This document shows, one piece after another, positions 1-9,403 of a DNA stretch of 64,000 bases. This stretch comes from Candidatus Poribacteria bacterium (lineage in GTDB: Bacteria > Poribacteria > WGA-4E > GCA-2687025). The stretch lies in assembly GCA_028818695.1 (NCBI GenBank), contig JAPPNK010000021.1, positions 62,001-126,000 on the forward strand, given 5' to 3'. The notes beneath the pieces were generated by a model. That model searched no databases. It worked only from the letters and a program-made list of their open reading frames with translations, and was not told the DNA's origin. Position 1 is the first letter of the stretch, and every line of letters starts with the position of its first letter. Position numbers and translations under genes: made by a program.

Positions 1-2
1 AT

Positions 3-317
3 GTCTCGGCTGGGCGCCCCCTGCTGAACGGGCTGAAACAGGAGGAATCGCTGGCGAGAATGGGCGGAAACCCAGCGAAGATCCTGCCGCTGCTGCAGCT
101 GGGGCTTTCCGAACTGCTGGAAGAAGCGCTGGCGGACGAACAGGCGGTTGTGTTGGACAATCTAGAGGTTGTGCAGCCGTACGGCGTCTCTCTGGAGAAA
201 GCGGCGCTCCCCTATACCCGTCAGGGGAAGGCGGTTCTGCTCTGCCTTTCCAGCGACAAGAAAGCGAACTTCCACATGAACATTTCGCGGACGGAATGCC
301 ATTGCTTCGAGATTTAG
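3..317 (+). CDS. C-terminal part of an unidentified protein (cut by window edge)
   Basis: The frame is open from base 3, so this is the 3' end of a gene that starts off the left edge; the internal ATG at 60 is probably not the start. About 104 residues are visible. The middle carries a hydrophobic strand ending in an acidic cluster (AVVLDNLE), which looks like a Walker B strand, followed by another hydrophobic strand (AVLLCLSS). This is loosely reminiscent of the C-terminal half of small P-loop proteins such as BrxF of BREX systems, but the P-loop itself would lie outside the window, so that identification is weak. The stop at 315-317 overlaps the next gene by 22 bases, which suggests co-transcription. 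Confidence 0.55.
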   Translation, partial: VSAGRPLLNGLKQEESLARMGGNPAKILPLLQLGLSELLEEALADEQAVVLDNLEVVQPYGVSLEKAALPYTRQGKAVLLCLSSDKKANFHMNISRTECHCFEI

Positions 318-772
318 CGAGACGGTTAAACGAGCGCGGCCCGTTCACCAAGGCGGAGCGCGCATTGCTGATGGCGCTCGCGGCGTTCACGCTTGTGAGC
401 GCCGCGGTTGCAGCGGCGCATTCGTTGTTCCCAGAAATGTTTTACGGCGAGCCGACCTTCAACGCCGCCGAAAAACATGAGCTGACAAGCGCCCCGCTTC
501 CCGCTTCAACCCAAACGAGCGGAGCGGAAGAGAGCAAGGAAAGCGGCAATGCGCTGCTGAATCTCAACGCGGCGGACGCCGAGGCGCTTCAACAGCTGCC
601 GGGCATCGGTCCTGTTCTTGCGCAGCGCATCGTGAACTGGCGGAACGAATACGGGCAGTTTGAGACGCTTGAAGACCTGTTGATGGTGGAAGGCATCGGG
701 GAGAAACGCATTGAGCAGCTGCGGGCGGCGGCGCAGGTCGTTCCTGCAGAGAGCGGGTCGGCTTCCGAGTGA
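296..772 (+). CDS. ComEA-like helix-hairpin-helix DNA-binding protein, membrane anchored
   Basis: 158 residues. A hydrophobic segment at about residues 22-45 would anchor the protein in the inner membrane, followed by a low-complexity linker rich in Ser/Ala/Glu to about residue 85. The C-terminal part, residues 87-145, holds tandem helix-hairpin-helix motifs with the signatures LPGIGP (101-106) and VEGIGEKR (131-138). This is the arrangement of ComEA-family proteins, which bind double-stranded DNA at the cell surface or in the periplasm during uptake. No other competence genes are visible beside it, so a role in DNA uptake is inference from family membership. It overlaps the end of the upstream gene and is followed after 19 bases by an anchored unknown. 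Confidence 0.8.
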   Translation: MPLLRDLARRLNERGPFTKAERALLMALAAFTLVSAAVAAAHSLFPEMFYGEPTFNAAEKHELTSAPLPASTQTSGAEESKESGNALLNLNAADAEALQQLPGIGPVLAQRIVNWRNEYGQFETLEDLLMVEGIGEKRIEQLRAAAQVVPAESGSASE

Positions 773-791
773 AGTTTAAGGAGAAGCTTGC

Positions 792-2108
792 ATGCATCGA
801 CTGCGAAACATGACAGCGCGGCGCGCGCTTCTTCTTGCCATGCCTGTTGCGGCGTTGATTCTCTTGATTGTCGGGTTCGCAAGCCTCCTTCATGAAAGAT
901 GGGAGACGCCTGGGCAAAATGAAACTGCCGCGGTTCAAAATGGAGCGGCAGACCGAACGGAAGAGAATCCGATCGAACGGAAGTCGGTCTTGAGACCCAA
1001 GGAGAAACCTGTTGAGTCGCTGCCCTTTGAAAACGGCAAGCTGGTTCCCGACGGATACAAGTGGCGCGATCCGCACCCGTGGCTCGTTTCTGTTCGCGGC
1101 GAAAGGTACCGCCGTTATATCGGACCGCAGACCGCGGAAGCGATCTTTGCGGTCTACGACTCGCCGTACACAACGGGCGAAAAGGCAGAAAAGCTGCTGG
1201 CGCATTGGAAACGGGTTCTCGCGCGCGGAGCTGTCGTCAACGACTACAAGGATGCGCTCAAATTAGGATTCAGTCTGATGAATGAGCTGGCGAATTTGCG
1301 CATCAGACCAGATCTTCACCGGAGTCGCTTCGACCTCTCAGCGGACGCTCCGATTGAAGAGATAGAAAAGACTCTGATAACGTACAGGATTCGCACCAGG
1401 CCGATCAAGAAGGAGCAGTTCAGCCATGCCGCCAAGACGGGCGAAGGCACCTTGAATGTGACGCTTTTTTCGGACGGATACGGCGGCGGAGGCATGGGCA
1501 TCTCGACCGTCCGGGCGGGCGGAAGCCGAAGAAGCAGCGATCTGACAGATAGGGAGTGGCGCAACATCAGACTCTACGGAACCGCTCCGAAAGGGTTTCG
1601 GCTGCGCTTGATTGACGAGGACGACAACGAGTTGCCGTTTGATAAGTTTCCGTCTTTCAATGAGCGCGACGCAGTGAAACGTCTGAGCAAAGCGAACCTT
1701 GGACAGCTGCTGTTTGCGCTTCCCTCGTATCTAATTCAACCCGACGCGCAGGAGCGCTCCACTGCGGCGTGGATGCGCATGATGAACAGGTACGACGCGG
1801 CGCTGGCAGAGCTCGCAGACCGAGGGCAGGTTCCAATGCCGGCAGCTGTACCGGGCGAAGCTCCTGGGGCTGCGAAACCTCTGGAGCCGATGGTCGATTG
1901 GGGCGATCCGGACCCGCGGCGCAAAAGCGTCGCCGAAGCATATATGTCCGCGCTAGAGAAGCAGGCAAAGAAGGCGAACATATCGGAGGCGGCGCGGGCG
2001 CAGATCAGTCGGCGGCTACAGGAGCTGCGCGCTCTGATGTTAGGTCCCGCCGGTACGCCTGTCAAGCCTCCGCCCGATCAAGACGGCGGCGAAGACGAAA
2101 AAGAATGA
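792..2108 (+). CDS. Membrane-anchored protein of unknown function
   Basis: 438 residues. An N-terminal basic stretch and a hydrophobic segment (about residues 12-32) form a signal anchor or uncleaved signal peptide. The rest is hydrophilic, with a glycine-rich patch near residue 230 (DGYGGGGMG) and a Pro/Ala-rich tail ending in an acidic stretch. I recognise no domain. The ATG follows an AAGGAGAAG ribosome-binding site, 19 bases after the ComEA-like gene, so the two are likely co-transcribed. The body would sit in the periplasm. Confidence 0.65.
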   Translation: MHRLRNMTARRALLLAMPVAALILLIVGFASLLHERWETPGQNETAAVQNGAADRTEENPIERKSVLRPKEKPVESLPFENGKLVPDGYKWRDPHPWLVSVRGERYRRYIGPQTAEAIFAVYDSPYTTGEKAEKLLAHWKRVLARGAVVNDYKDALKLGFSLMNELANLRIRPDLHRSRFDLSADAPIEEIEKTLITYRIRTRPIKKEQFSHAAKTGEGTLNVTLFSDGYGGGGMGISTVRAGGSRRSSDLTDREWRNIRLYGTAPKGFRLRLIDEDDNELPFDKFPSFNERDAVKRLSKANLGQLLFALPSYLIQPDAQERSTAAWMRMMNRYDAALAELADRGQVPMPAAVPGEAPGAAKPLEPMVDWGDPDPRRKSVAEAYMSALEKQAKKANISEAARAQISRRLQELRALMLGPAGTPVKPPPDQDGGEDEKE

Positions 2109-2157
2109 TCAAAAGCCCATCGGCGTCTCTCTCCTATATGACCCGCTATTGAACAAG

Positions 2158-3021
2158 CTATGTTCTCCGCCGCTCGCCTCGACGGAAGAGGCTGAGAAGC
2201 GGTTCGACAAATGAGCTTCCCGTTTCCAGACGGGCGCAGTCGATGCGCAGACGTTTGAACAGCGCGTTGCGCTCGCGGTCTTGGCGCGCTGTCAGGCGCG
2301 TCTGGGCGGATGTTTTGACCCTTCCGCTCTCGGCGTCTTTCCAGCGCACCCATCCGACCTTCGGGACGGCGCGTTCCAACGGATCGCGTATCTCAACCCC
2401 CAAAATCCGATGGCGCGAGGCGGCGGCTTTCAGCGCTGCCTCGTACCCGTCCGCGTAGAAGTCGCTGAGCAGGAACGCGGCGCTTCTCCGTCGACAGATG
2501 CGGGCGAACAGCTCCAGCGGCGGACGCAGATCGGTGCCGTTTCCTGTCGGTCGGCATGTGAGCGCTTCGCGGGCGATGCGGAGCGCATGGCGCCGCCCCT
2601 TGCGCGGAGGGATATGTTTTTCGATCCTGTCGGTGAAGAGAATGAGTCCTGTTTTGTCGTTGTTTTTGGCTGCCGCGAGAGCAAGGGCGGCGCACACCTC
2701 CGCGCACAGGCGGCTTTTTAGCTCGCGCGAGCCAACCCGCGTCGATCCGCTTGCGTCGGCAAGAAGCATGACGACCGCCTCGCGCTCCTCCACATACCGC
2801 TTGATGTAGGGCTGTCCGAGCCGGGCGGTGACGTTCCAGTCGATGGCGCGGGCGTCGTCGCCCGGTTCGTAGCGGCGGACGTCGGCAAACTCGATGCCCT
2901 GCCCTTTGAAGACGCTGGAGTAGTCGCCGGCGTGGAGATGATTGGCGAATCGGAGCGCGGCAAACTCAATGCGCCGGACGCTGCGCAGCGTTTCTAACGA
3001 TACGGCGCGCTCTTCTGTCAC
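2158..3021 (-). CDS. DUF58 / vWA-like domain protein
   Basis: 287 residues. The N-terminal third contains the hallmark DUF58 block: a GxGxEFxDVRxYxPGDDxRxIDWxxTAR-like run at about residues 40-70, then a YIKRYVEERE segment. A MIDAS-like DASGS motif follows at about residue 90, as expected for the vWA-like fold of these proteins. DUF58 proteins are typically encoded next to MoxR AAA ATPases and are thought to work with them in metal-dependent chaperone or maturation processes. Here the start overlaps the stop of the moxR gene by 4 bases, which supports a functional pair. No N-terminal membrane segments are present, unlike longer DUF58 proteins, so it is probably cytosolic. Confidence 0.9.
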   Translation of the reverse strand: MTEERAVSLETLRSVRRIEFAALRFANHLHAGDYSSVFKGQGIEFADVRRYEPGDDARAIDWNVTARLGQPYIKRYVEEREAVVMLLADASGSTRVGSRELKSRLCAEVCAALALAAAKNNDKTGLILFTDRIEKHIPPRKGRRHALRIAREALTCRPTGNGTDLRPPLELFARICRRRSAAFLLSDFYADGYEAALKAAASRHRILGVEIRDPLERAVPKVGWVRWKDAESGRVKTSAQTRLTARQDRERNALFKRLRIDCARLETGSSFVEPLLSLFRRGERRRT

Positions 3022-4010
3022 GGGACATCGACCGCGCGCAGGATCTGCTCTAGAATCTGGTCCGGCTCCGCCTCTTCCGCCTCCGCTTCATACGACAGGA
3101 TGAGACGGTGCCGGAGCGTGTCGGGAGCTGCCGCTTGCGCGTCTTCTGGGATCACATAGGCGCGTCCGTCCATATAGGCTCTTGCTTTGGAGGCGAGGGC
3201 AAGGTAGATTGCCGCGCGCGGCGAAGCGCCGTACTCAATGAGAGGAGCCAACCTCTCAAGCCCGACCGCCGCCGGCTCCCGCGTCGCGCGGATCAGATCG
3301 ACGATATACGACTGGATGCGCTCGTCCATATACACGCGCCGAACGGTCGCCTGCGACTGCAGCAGCCGTTCCATTGAGGCGATCGGCCGTACCTCCGCGC
3401 GTTCCTCGCCGGTTTCGCGCTCCAAGATGCGCATCTCTTCATCCCTGGACGGATACGGCACGCGCAGTTTGAACATGAACCTGTCCAGCTGCGCCTCTGG
3501 AAGCGGATACGCCCCCTCCGACTCGATCGGGTTCTGCGTCGCCAGCGCCAGAAACGGCCGCGGCAGCGGAAAGGTCTCCTCGCCGATGGTCGCCTGCCGC
3601 TCCTGCATCGCCTCCAAGAGAGCGGACTGCGCCTTGGCGGGCGCTCGGTTGATCTCATCCGCCAGAACGATGTTGGCAAAGAGCGGTCCCTTCTTGACGC
3701 GGAAGGTCCCGTCGCTCTGGTTGAAAATGACGGTGCCGACGATGTCCGCCGGGAGCAGGTCTGGAGTGAATTGAATGCGCTGAAACCGCGTTTGAACCGC
3801 GCCAGCCAGCGCCTTGACAGCGGTCGTTTTTGCCAGACCTGGGACGCCTTCCAGGAGTATATGCCCGTCCGCGAGCAGCCCTGTGAGAAGCCCCTCCACC
3901 ATGCCGCGCTGTCCGACGATGACGCGCTCAATTTCGGCGGTCATATCGCGCAGATAGCGGCTCTCTTCCTGAATCTCTTCTCCCAAGGCGCGGATCGCGT
4001 CCGCGTTCAT
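3018..4010 (-). CDS. MoxR-family AAA+ ATPase
   Basis: 330 residues, normal for MoxR. A Walker A motif GVPGLAKT lies at residues 55-62, the Walker B region reads LADEINRAP, and the sensor region ATQNPIE is present. MoxR ATPases act as chaperones that insert cofactors or assemble complexes, usually with a vWA-domain partner; the DUF58 gene immediately downstream (4-bp overlap) is the obvious partner. The start overlaps the 3' end of pheT by 4 bases, so all three genes are probably transcribed together and translationally coupled. Confidence 0.93.
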   Translation of the reverse strand: MNADAIRALGEEIQEESRYLRDMTAEIERVIVGQRGMVEGLLTGLLADGHILLEGVPGLAKTTAVKALAGAVQTRFQRIQFTPDLLPADIVGTVIFNQSDGTFRVKKGPLFANIVLADEINRAPAKAQSALLEAMQERQATIGEETFPLPRPFLALATQNPIESEGAYPLPEAQLDRFMFKLRVPYPSRDEEMRILERETGEERAEVRPIASMERLLQSQATVRRVYMDERIQSYIVDLIRATREPAAVGLERLAPLIEYGASPRAAIYLALASKARAYMDGRAYVIPEDAQAAAPDTLRHRLILSYEAEAEEAEPDQILEQILRAVDVP

Positions 4011-6421
4011 GAGGCGCGCCGCTCCGCGTTCAGCTCCCGCTTCAGCGCCTGCAGGATGCGCTCCATCGCGTCTTCGATCTCTTGATCGGTCAAGGTGCCG
4101 CCGCTTTTCTGGAAAAAGAGCGCAAACGCGAGACTTTTTTTACCCTTGCCGACCCCGTCGCCGGCGTATAGATCGAACAGGCGCGCGGAATGGACGATTC
4201 CGTCCGCGCTTTCTTGCGGGGGATTGTGGATAGCGCGGAGAACGGCTTCGGCGGGGATCTCCTCATCCACCACAACAGCGAGATCGCGCGCGGCGCCCGG
4301 GAACTGGGGAAGCGGTTTCATCTGCCGCGTCGATTGGGCGAAGGGAGCTGCCGCTTCCATATCGATCTCAAACAGATAGGCGCGCCCTGGCAAGCCGTAT
4401 GCGTCCATGACGTCGGGATGCGCCTCGCCCAGATCGCCGACGGGATTTTCGTTGATGAACACTTGAGCAGACCTGCCTGGATGGAAACATGGGTGAACGC
4501 CCCGCTCTAGCCGCCAGTTGTCGATGCCAAGCTCCTCAAAAAGCGTTTCCACAACTCCTTTGGCGTCGTAAAAATCGAGCGGGCGCATCGGCTCTGTCCA
4601 TCGATTCGGGTCGTCTCCCCAAAGGACGCCGCCGAGAGTCCATCGTTCGCGCGGCTCTTCCTCGCCGCCGCCGCGTTTGTCGATAGAGAAGACGCGCTGC
4701 AGTTCATAGAGTCTGGCTCGGTTCACCTGCCGCCTGCTGTTTCGCGCGATGTTCTCTAAAAGGCTCGGCAGCAGCGTTGAGCGCAGAACTGCCATTTCGG
4801 TCGTCATCGGATTTCTCAAAGCGATCTGCCGGCGGCGCGGATCGTCGTCGGGCAGGCGTACCGCGTCCAGCGCGTCTTTCGGGAGCCATGGCATGTTGGC
4901 CGCTTCGTTGAGTCCGTGTCTGCGCATGATTTCGCCGACGCGCAGACGCAGGGCGCGCCCCTCGTTCCGCTTGGGCGAGAAGGTTCCGGACGGCAGCGTG
5001 ACAGGTATCTTGTCGTATCCGTACACGCGCGCCGCCTCTTCGATGAGGTCGACTTCGCGTTCGATGTCGGGGCGGAAGGTCGGCGCGACCGCCTCGAGCG
5101 TCTCTTCGCCCGTCACCTGAAAACCTAGCCGCGTCAATATGCCGCGCATCTCTTCGGTTGATATCTCGATGCCCAAGAGCGCGTTTGCCCGCTTCTGCCG
5201 TAAACGTATGCGCACAGGCTGCGCAGGCTTCGGATGACAATCGATGGCTCCTTTGCAGACGGTTCCGCCGGCAATTTCGGCGATGAGTTGCGCCGTTCTG
5301 TCGAGCGCGCGCAGTGCCGCTTCAGGGTCCGCGCCGCGTTCAAAGCGGTAGGACGCCTCCGTTTGCATGCCGAGCGCTTTGGCGGTGCGCCGTACGTTGA
5401 TCGGGTTGAAATAGGCGCTTTCGAGAAGGATGTCGGTTGTGCTTTCGCTCACTTCCGACTCGGCGCCGCCCATGATTCCCGCCAGCGCGACCGCTTTTTC
5501 GGCGTCGGCGATGACGAGCATGTCTTCGCTCAAAGCGCGCTCCCTGCCGTCTAGGGTGAGAAGCGTTTCGCCCTGCCGCGCGCGCCGCACAACGATGCGG
5601 TTTTGCGACAGCAAATCCAGATCGAAGGCATGGAGCGGATGTCCGAGCTCCATGAGAACGAAGTTGGTAGCATCGACGATGTTGTTGATGGGCCGCATGC
5701 CGGCGCTGCGGATGCGCCGCTGCATCCACATGGGCGAGGCGCCGACCCGCACATTGAGTACCGCCCGCGCGGCATACCGCGGGCAAAGGTCAGGGTCATG
5801 GATATCCACGGCGGCGCGTTCCTCAACGGGCGGACCTGTTTCGGTCAGCTGCGCGGTCGGCGTTATGAGCGGGAGCCGATCGCTTGCGGCGATTTCGCGC
5901 GCGATGCCGACAACGCTCAAACAATCGGGGCGGTTCGGGGTGATGCTGACGTCCAGGATGATGTCGTTCATTCCGAGCGGCTCGGACAGGAGCGTTCCCG
6001 GCGGGGCGTCTTGGAGCTCCATGAGTCCGCCGGCGTCGTCGGAAATGCCAAGCTCTTTTTCGGAGCAGAGCATGCCGTAGGAGGTTTCGCCGCGTATGTC
6101 CGCCGCGCGTATCGCTCCGCCGTTCGGGAGCGTTGAGCCGACGGGCGCGAACGGCGCCGTGAGGCCTGGGCGCGCGTTTGGAGCGCCGCAGACAACCTGT
6201 ATCGGCTCCGCGCCCGCGTTGACGAGGCACAGAGACAGACTTTTGGCGCTCGGATGCGGCGACATGGATTCGATGCGCCCCGCCGCGAGGGTCGGCATCG
6301 GAACGCTAAATGGAAAGACGCGCTCCACTTCAACCCCCAGCATCGTGAGCTGGGCGGCTAATTCTTCCGGCGGGCGTTCCGCTTTCACATACTCTTTGAG
6401 CCAATCCACGCTGAAACGCAT
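4007..6421 (-). CDS. pheT: Phenylalanyl-tRNA synthetase beta subunit
   Basis: I place the start at 6421, giving 804 residues that begin MRFSVDWLKEYV; an AAAGGA ribosome-binding site lies a few bases upstream, and the longer open frame to 6622 adds only non-conserved sequence. The domain order is that of bacterial PheT: a tRNA-binding EMAP-like domain at about residues 38-150, the B3/B4 editing module, B5, the catalytic-like core and a C-terminal ferredoxin-fold anticodon-binding domain. The enzyme charges tRNA-Phe as an alpha2-beta2 tetramer. pheS is not adjacent: the upstream neighbour on the same strand is an unknown gene. Downstream, pheT overlaps the moxR gene by 4 bases, an unusual linkage. 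Confidence 0.95.
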   Translation of the reverse strand: MRFSVDWLKEYVKAERPPEELAAQLTMLGVEVERVFPFSVPMPTLAAGRIESMSPHPSAKSLSLCLVNAGAEPIQVVCGAPNARPGLTAPFAPVGSTLPNGGAIRAADIRGETSYGMLCSEKELGISDDAGGLMELQDAPPGTLLSEPLGMNDIILDVSITPNRPDCLSVVGIAREIAASDRLPLITPTAQLTETGPPVEERAAVDIHDPDLCPRYAARAVLNVRVGASPMWMQRRIRSAGMRPINNIVDATNFVLMELGHPLHAFDLDLLSQNRIVVRRARQGETLLTLDGRERALSEDMLVIADAEKAVALAGIMGGAESEVSESTTDILLESAYFNPINVRRTAKALGMQTEASYRFERGADPEAALRALDRTAQLIAEIAGGTVCKGAIDCHPKPAQPVRIRLRQKRANALLGIEISTEEMRGILTRLGFQVTGEETLEAVAPTFRPDIEREVDLIEEAARVYGYDKIPVTLPSGTFSPKRNEGRALRLRVGEIMRRHGLNEAANMPWLPKDALDAVRLPDDDPRRRQIALRNPMTTEMAVLRSTLLPSLLENIARNSRRQVNRARLYELQRVFSIDKRGGGEEEPRERWTLGGVLWGDDPNRWTEPMRPLDFYDAKGVVETLFEELGIDNWRLERGVHPCFHPGRSAQVFINENPVGDLGEAHPDVMDAYGLPGRAYLFEIDMEAAAPFAQSTRQMKPLPQFPGAARDLAVVVDEEIPAEAVLRAIHNPPQESADGIVHSARLFDLYAGDGVGKGKKSLAFALFFQKSGGTLTDQEIEDAMERILQALKRELNAERRAS

Positions 6422-6549
6422 ACATATCCTTTCGCTCGCGGGGCGCGTTCGTTTTGAATAATAGCGCAGGATTGGACGCTTGGGCGGGCTTTTGACCGGA
6501 TATGAACGCGGACGGTTTCTGCGGGACGAGAATGAGAGCGGGCGCGGCG

Positions 6550-7440
6550 TCAGATTCCAAAGCGCTGACGCGCCCGCTCCTTCGACTCTTGAAAGCGTTG
6601 AAGCCAGTATCGCGCGCTCCAAGGAAAACGCCCTGACGTTCTCAGCTCCAGCGCCGGCAGTCTGCCGCCGCCAACGAATTCAGCCTCGGCGATATAGGAC
6701 GGCGGAAGATCGGGCGGACCGCCCCGTTCGCCCTTCACAACGCGGAGGATCTCATCCGCCCACCATTGACTTGACGCGCCTTCTCCCGCCCGCGGATCGA
6801 AACGCGCCAGCCTCCAGATGTTCGCCTTGCGGTCGCTCGTCCATAAATAGATTTTATTTTGGGCAATGAGTTCCATCAAACGGCTCCGCATATCATCGTC
6901 CAGATCGGCGGGCGTCTTGCCAGGGTGAACCGCCTTGAACAGCGCGGCGATACTCGCCTCAGTAAAAAGGCGTAGCTCCGACGCAAATGCGCGGCAGTCC
7001 GAAATGTCCGCCAGCCCCGTCTCGGTCAAAACGCTCTCCTCAAGGTACGGGCGCGGATACGGGTAACGCTGATGCGTCAACTTCAGCTGAAAGCGTCCTT
7101 GCTCATGCGCGTCGGCGCCGCCCGACGCGTCACATCCCAAAGCTTGTAAATTATAGATACCGCGAGTTAGCATCGTTCCAAACGGCTCCATAAACCTGCG
7201 GATCGGATCTGAACGATGCGACGGATCTTTGAGCTGTTGAGAAACATGCTGCTCAAAATACCGCTCCATGCAGATCATCTCTTTAAATCCCATCCCGAAC
7301 CATATCGGCTCGGTTTGATGCAGCTCGCGCGTCATCAGCCCGTAAGCGAACCCTTCTGGGTTGATCTCATGGAACCGCAGCGTCCAATCGTGTCCGATCG
7401 TTTTGAACGCAATCGCATAAGGCGCGGCAAGATCAAACAT
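6550..7440 (-). CDS. Conserved-looking protein of unknown function
   Basis: 296 residues, soluble, with no signal peptide or membrane segment. The start at 7440 has a strong GGAGG ribosome-binding site. I recognise no catalytic motif; aromatic and charged residues are frequent and the tail is basic. It lies 36 bases downstream of another unknown gene on the same strand and 128 bases upstream of pheT, so it is most likely in a two-gene unit with 7477-8181. No function is proposed. Confidence 0.6.
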   Translation of the reverse strand: MFDLAAPYAIAFKTIGHDWTLRFHEINPEGFAYGLMTRELHQTEPIWFGMGFKEMICMERYFEQHVSQQLKDPSHRSDPIRRFMEPFGTMLTRGIYNLQALGCDASGGADAHEQGRFQLKLTHQRYPYPRPYLEESVLTETGLADISDCRAFASELRLFTEASIAALFKAVHPGKTPADLDDDMRSRLMELIAQNKIYLWTSDRKANIWRLARFDPRAGEGASSQWWADEILRVVKGERGGPPDLPPSYIAEAEFVGGGRLPALELRTSGRFPWSARYWLQRFQESKERARQRFGI

Positions 7441-7476
7441 GACGTCCTCCTTCTCCGCCGTCGTTGAGACCGCAGA

Positions 7477-8181
7477 TTACCATTCCAAACAGCGCGCGAT
7501 GTAGGACTGCAGCCATAGGTAGCAGATCAGCGATTCGTGGTAGCCGTCCTCGTCTTTCCGCTCCACCGCTTGCTCGCCTTGCCTCTCCGAGAGCTCTATC
7601 AGACCCTCCACGATCGCCTGGATAAACTGCTCGCGCCCCAGCTCTGAGACAATGTCGCCGTATGAATCGCCGGGAAAAGAGCCGAACATTGCCCGGTATC
7701 CATCCACGCTCTCTTGATCTAGTACGGCGTCTTCCGGGGCGTCCGATTCAGGCAGCGAACGCACAACGATCGTTCCGTCCGCGTTTTTCACAAACCAAAC
7801 TCTCAGGGTGTAAGCGTCCAGTTCGGTCGTAAGAACAAAGGTCGTTTTGCCCTGACTTGAAATGATTTGGACTGGAGGTCCTTTTCTAGCGATGTATTCC
7901 TCCAGCGGAAAGGTCTTGTTTGAGAGCAGGCATTCCAAACCGTTCGTCAACCGCTCAAGAGCGTCAAAAATCCAAAACTCTCTGAAGGTCGGTGCGGATG
8001 GATCCGCAATGGATGTCAAATGTCCAGACTCTCCCGTGAACGTCATGTGTCCTGCGCTAGAATGATGGCTCCAATAATAGTCGCTGTGAGGGATGCGCTC
8101 AGCCCTAAACTTCAGCAACCCTTTTTTCCGCTGAGGGATGCGCCGTTTCCAAAAGCGCCGAATCGCTGCTCGTAACGTCAT
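7477..8181 (-). CDS. Protein of unknown function
   Basis: The start is placed at 8181 (234 residues, beginning MTLRAAIRRFW), directly after an AAAGAGGA ribosome-binding site; the open frame extends upstream to 8265 without support. The N-terminus is strongly basic and the protein is otherwise mixed, with no signal peptide, membrane span or recognisable motif. It forms a likely two-gene unit with 6550-7440. Confidence 0.55.
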   Translation of the reverse strand: MTLRAAIRRFWKRRIPQRKKGLLKFRAERIPHSDYYWSHHSSAGHMTFTGESGHLTSIADPSAPTFREFWIFDALERLTNGLECLLSNKTFPLEEYIARKGPPVQIISSQGKTTFVLTTELDAYTLRVWFVKNADGTIVVRSLPESDAPEDAVLDQESVDGYRAMFGSFPGDSYGDIVSELGREQFIQAIVEGLIELSERQGEQAVERKDEDGYHESLICYLWLQSYIARCLEW

Positions 8182-8314
8182 TGCGTCCTCTTTTTTGAAC
8201 GAAGGTTCAGAAGATATGGATCCTGTACCCGCCAAGTTTCGATGTCCGCCTATTTTACTGGGCATTCATATGCGCAGCAAATCATGGGACCTCCGCTGCG
8301 CGCAGCGTCCGAAC

Positions 8315-9403
8315 TCACCGCCTTGCTGTGAGCGCGAGCCTGTAGATCTGCTGCGTGTGGTTCAGGAAGCGCAGCGCCTCGCGCGGGTCGTTTGTGCGGT
8401 TGATGCGCAGATGGACGGCGCCGTTTGCCGACAAGAAGCTGTAAAGCGGCCATTCGCCGTCCAAATTCAGCTGCCACGCCCTGTCGATCCGCCGCTGGTC
8501 TTGAGAGCTGCGTTCGTCGGCAAACCATGTCCATCCGTGAACGGCTTGCGCCCGCGCCCATCGACTTGCGGAGGTTCCCCAGAAGAGCGTCGCCCCTGCG
8601 CTTCCGTTTGTGAAGCGGTAAAACGGCGCGTTCGAGTCGTTGCGCGCCGCCGACATGCTCAGCCGAAGCAGCCAGTCGCGCCCAAGCAGCGCCGCCCCCT
8701 CAAGGCTCCCCTGATGCCGCCTGTCGACCCGCCGAAACCCTTTCTCGACGCCTAAGGCGATGTCGCGCAGCAGCGGGTGCAAGTTCGTTCCGTATTGCTC
8801 GCGTTGGAAGGCGTAATTCGCCTTGAGGCGCGCCTCTCTTCGGGTGACGATCTGAAACCCTGTCTGGAGCTGATGCTGAACGGAGCTGATGAGCAGGTAA
8901 TCCTCCCGCTCAACCGAGTCGTCGTAAAGCCGCCGCCGATACTGGTACGAGAACAGATTTCCGACGCTCCATTCGGCGGAGGCGTCCCAGTTGTTATAGA
9001 GATCGTTTGAGCGCTCCTGTCGATGCGCTGAGGCGCGCCAGCGCAGCGCCGGCAGAGAATCGCGCGGACGAAATTCAACCGAAGCGTCCAGCGGAAAAAA
9101 ACGCGCGTCAAACTGGTTCAAAAAGCCGTCTTCCCCCTCGTAGTTGTCCAGCGAGGGCGCAAAGGCGGCGCGCCATTGAAACCGCCCGCCCCCGCGCCGA
9201 TACTCTATCGGCGCGGACAACGAAGAGCGCAAACCAATCAGCTGCCCCGTTGAGCTGGACTCTGTGACGGTCTCAGGGTCGACGCTGATTCCAAACTCGA
9301 TATGGTTGTTCCATTCGAGCAGCGTTTGAAGCGAGGCGTTGAACTGCGCAGACGCCGCCATCGCGCAGAGCGACAGAGCCGCGCCCGCTAAAAAATGACG
9401 CAT
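8315..9403 (-). CDS. Putative outer-membrane beta-barrel protein
   Basis: 362 residues. The first about 19 residues form a signal peptide ending in an AASAQ-type cleavage site. The mature part is built of alternating polar/aromatic strands with short Asp/Asn/Ser-rich turns and many Arg, Tyr and Trp residues, the look of a porin-like barrel of 14-16 strands. It ends in Arg rather than the usual aromatic beta-signal residue, which is a caution. It overlaps the preceding small lipoprotein gene by 16 bases and is the last gene of the M60/TlpA operon, so it may serve uptake or surface display of products of that locus. Confidence 0.6.
   Translation of the reverse strand: MRHFLAGAALSLCAMAASAQFNASLQTLLEWNNHIEFGISVDPETVTESSSTGQLIGLRSSLSAPIEYRRGGGRFQWRAAFAPSLDNYEGEDGFLNQFDARFFPLDASVEFRPRDSLPALRWRASAHRQERSNDLYNNWDASAEWSVGNLFSYQYRRRLYDDSVEREDYLLISSVQHQLQTGFQIVTRREARLKANYAFQREQYGTNLHPLLRDIALGVEKGFRRVDRRHQGSLEGAALLGRDWLLRLSMSAARNDSNAPFYRFTNGSAGATLFWGTSASRWARAQAVHGWTWFADERSSQDQRRIDRAWQLNLDGEWPLYSFLSANGAVHLRINRTNDPREALRFLNHTQQIYRLALTARR

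Noticed and set aside
564-1205. Minus-strand frames of about 200 codons
   Set aside because: They lie opposite two well-supported plus-strand genes and are Arg/Ser-rich shadow translations.
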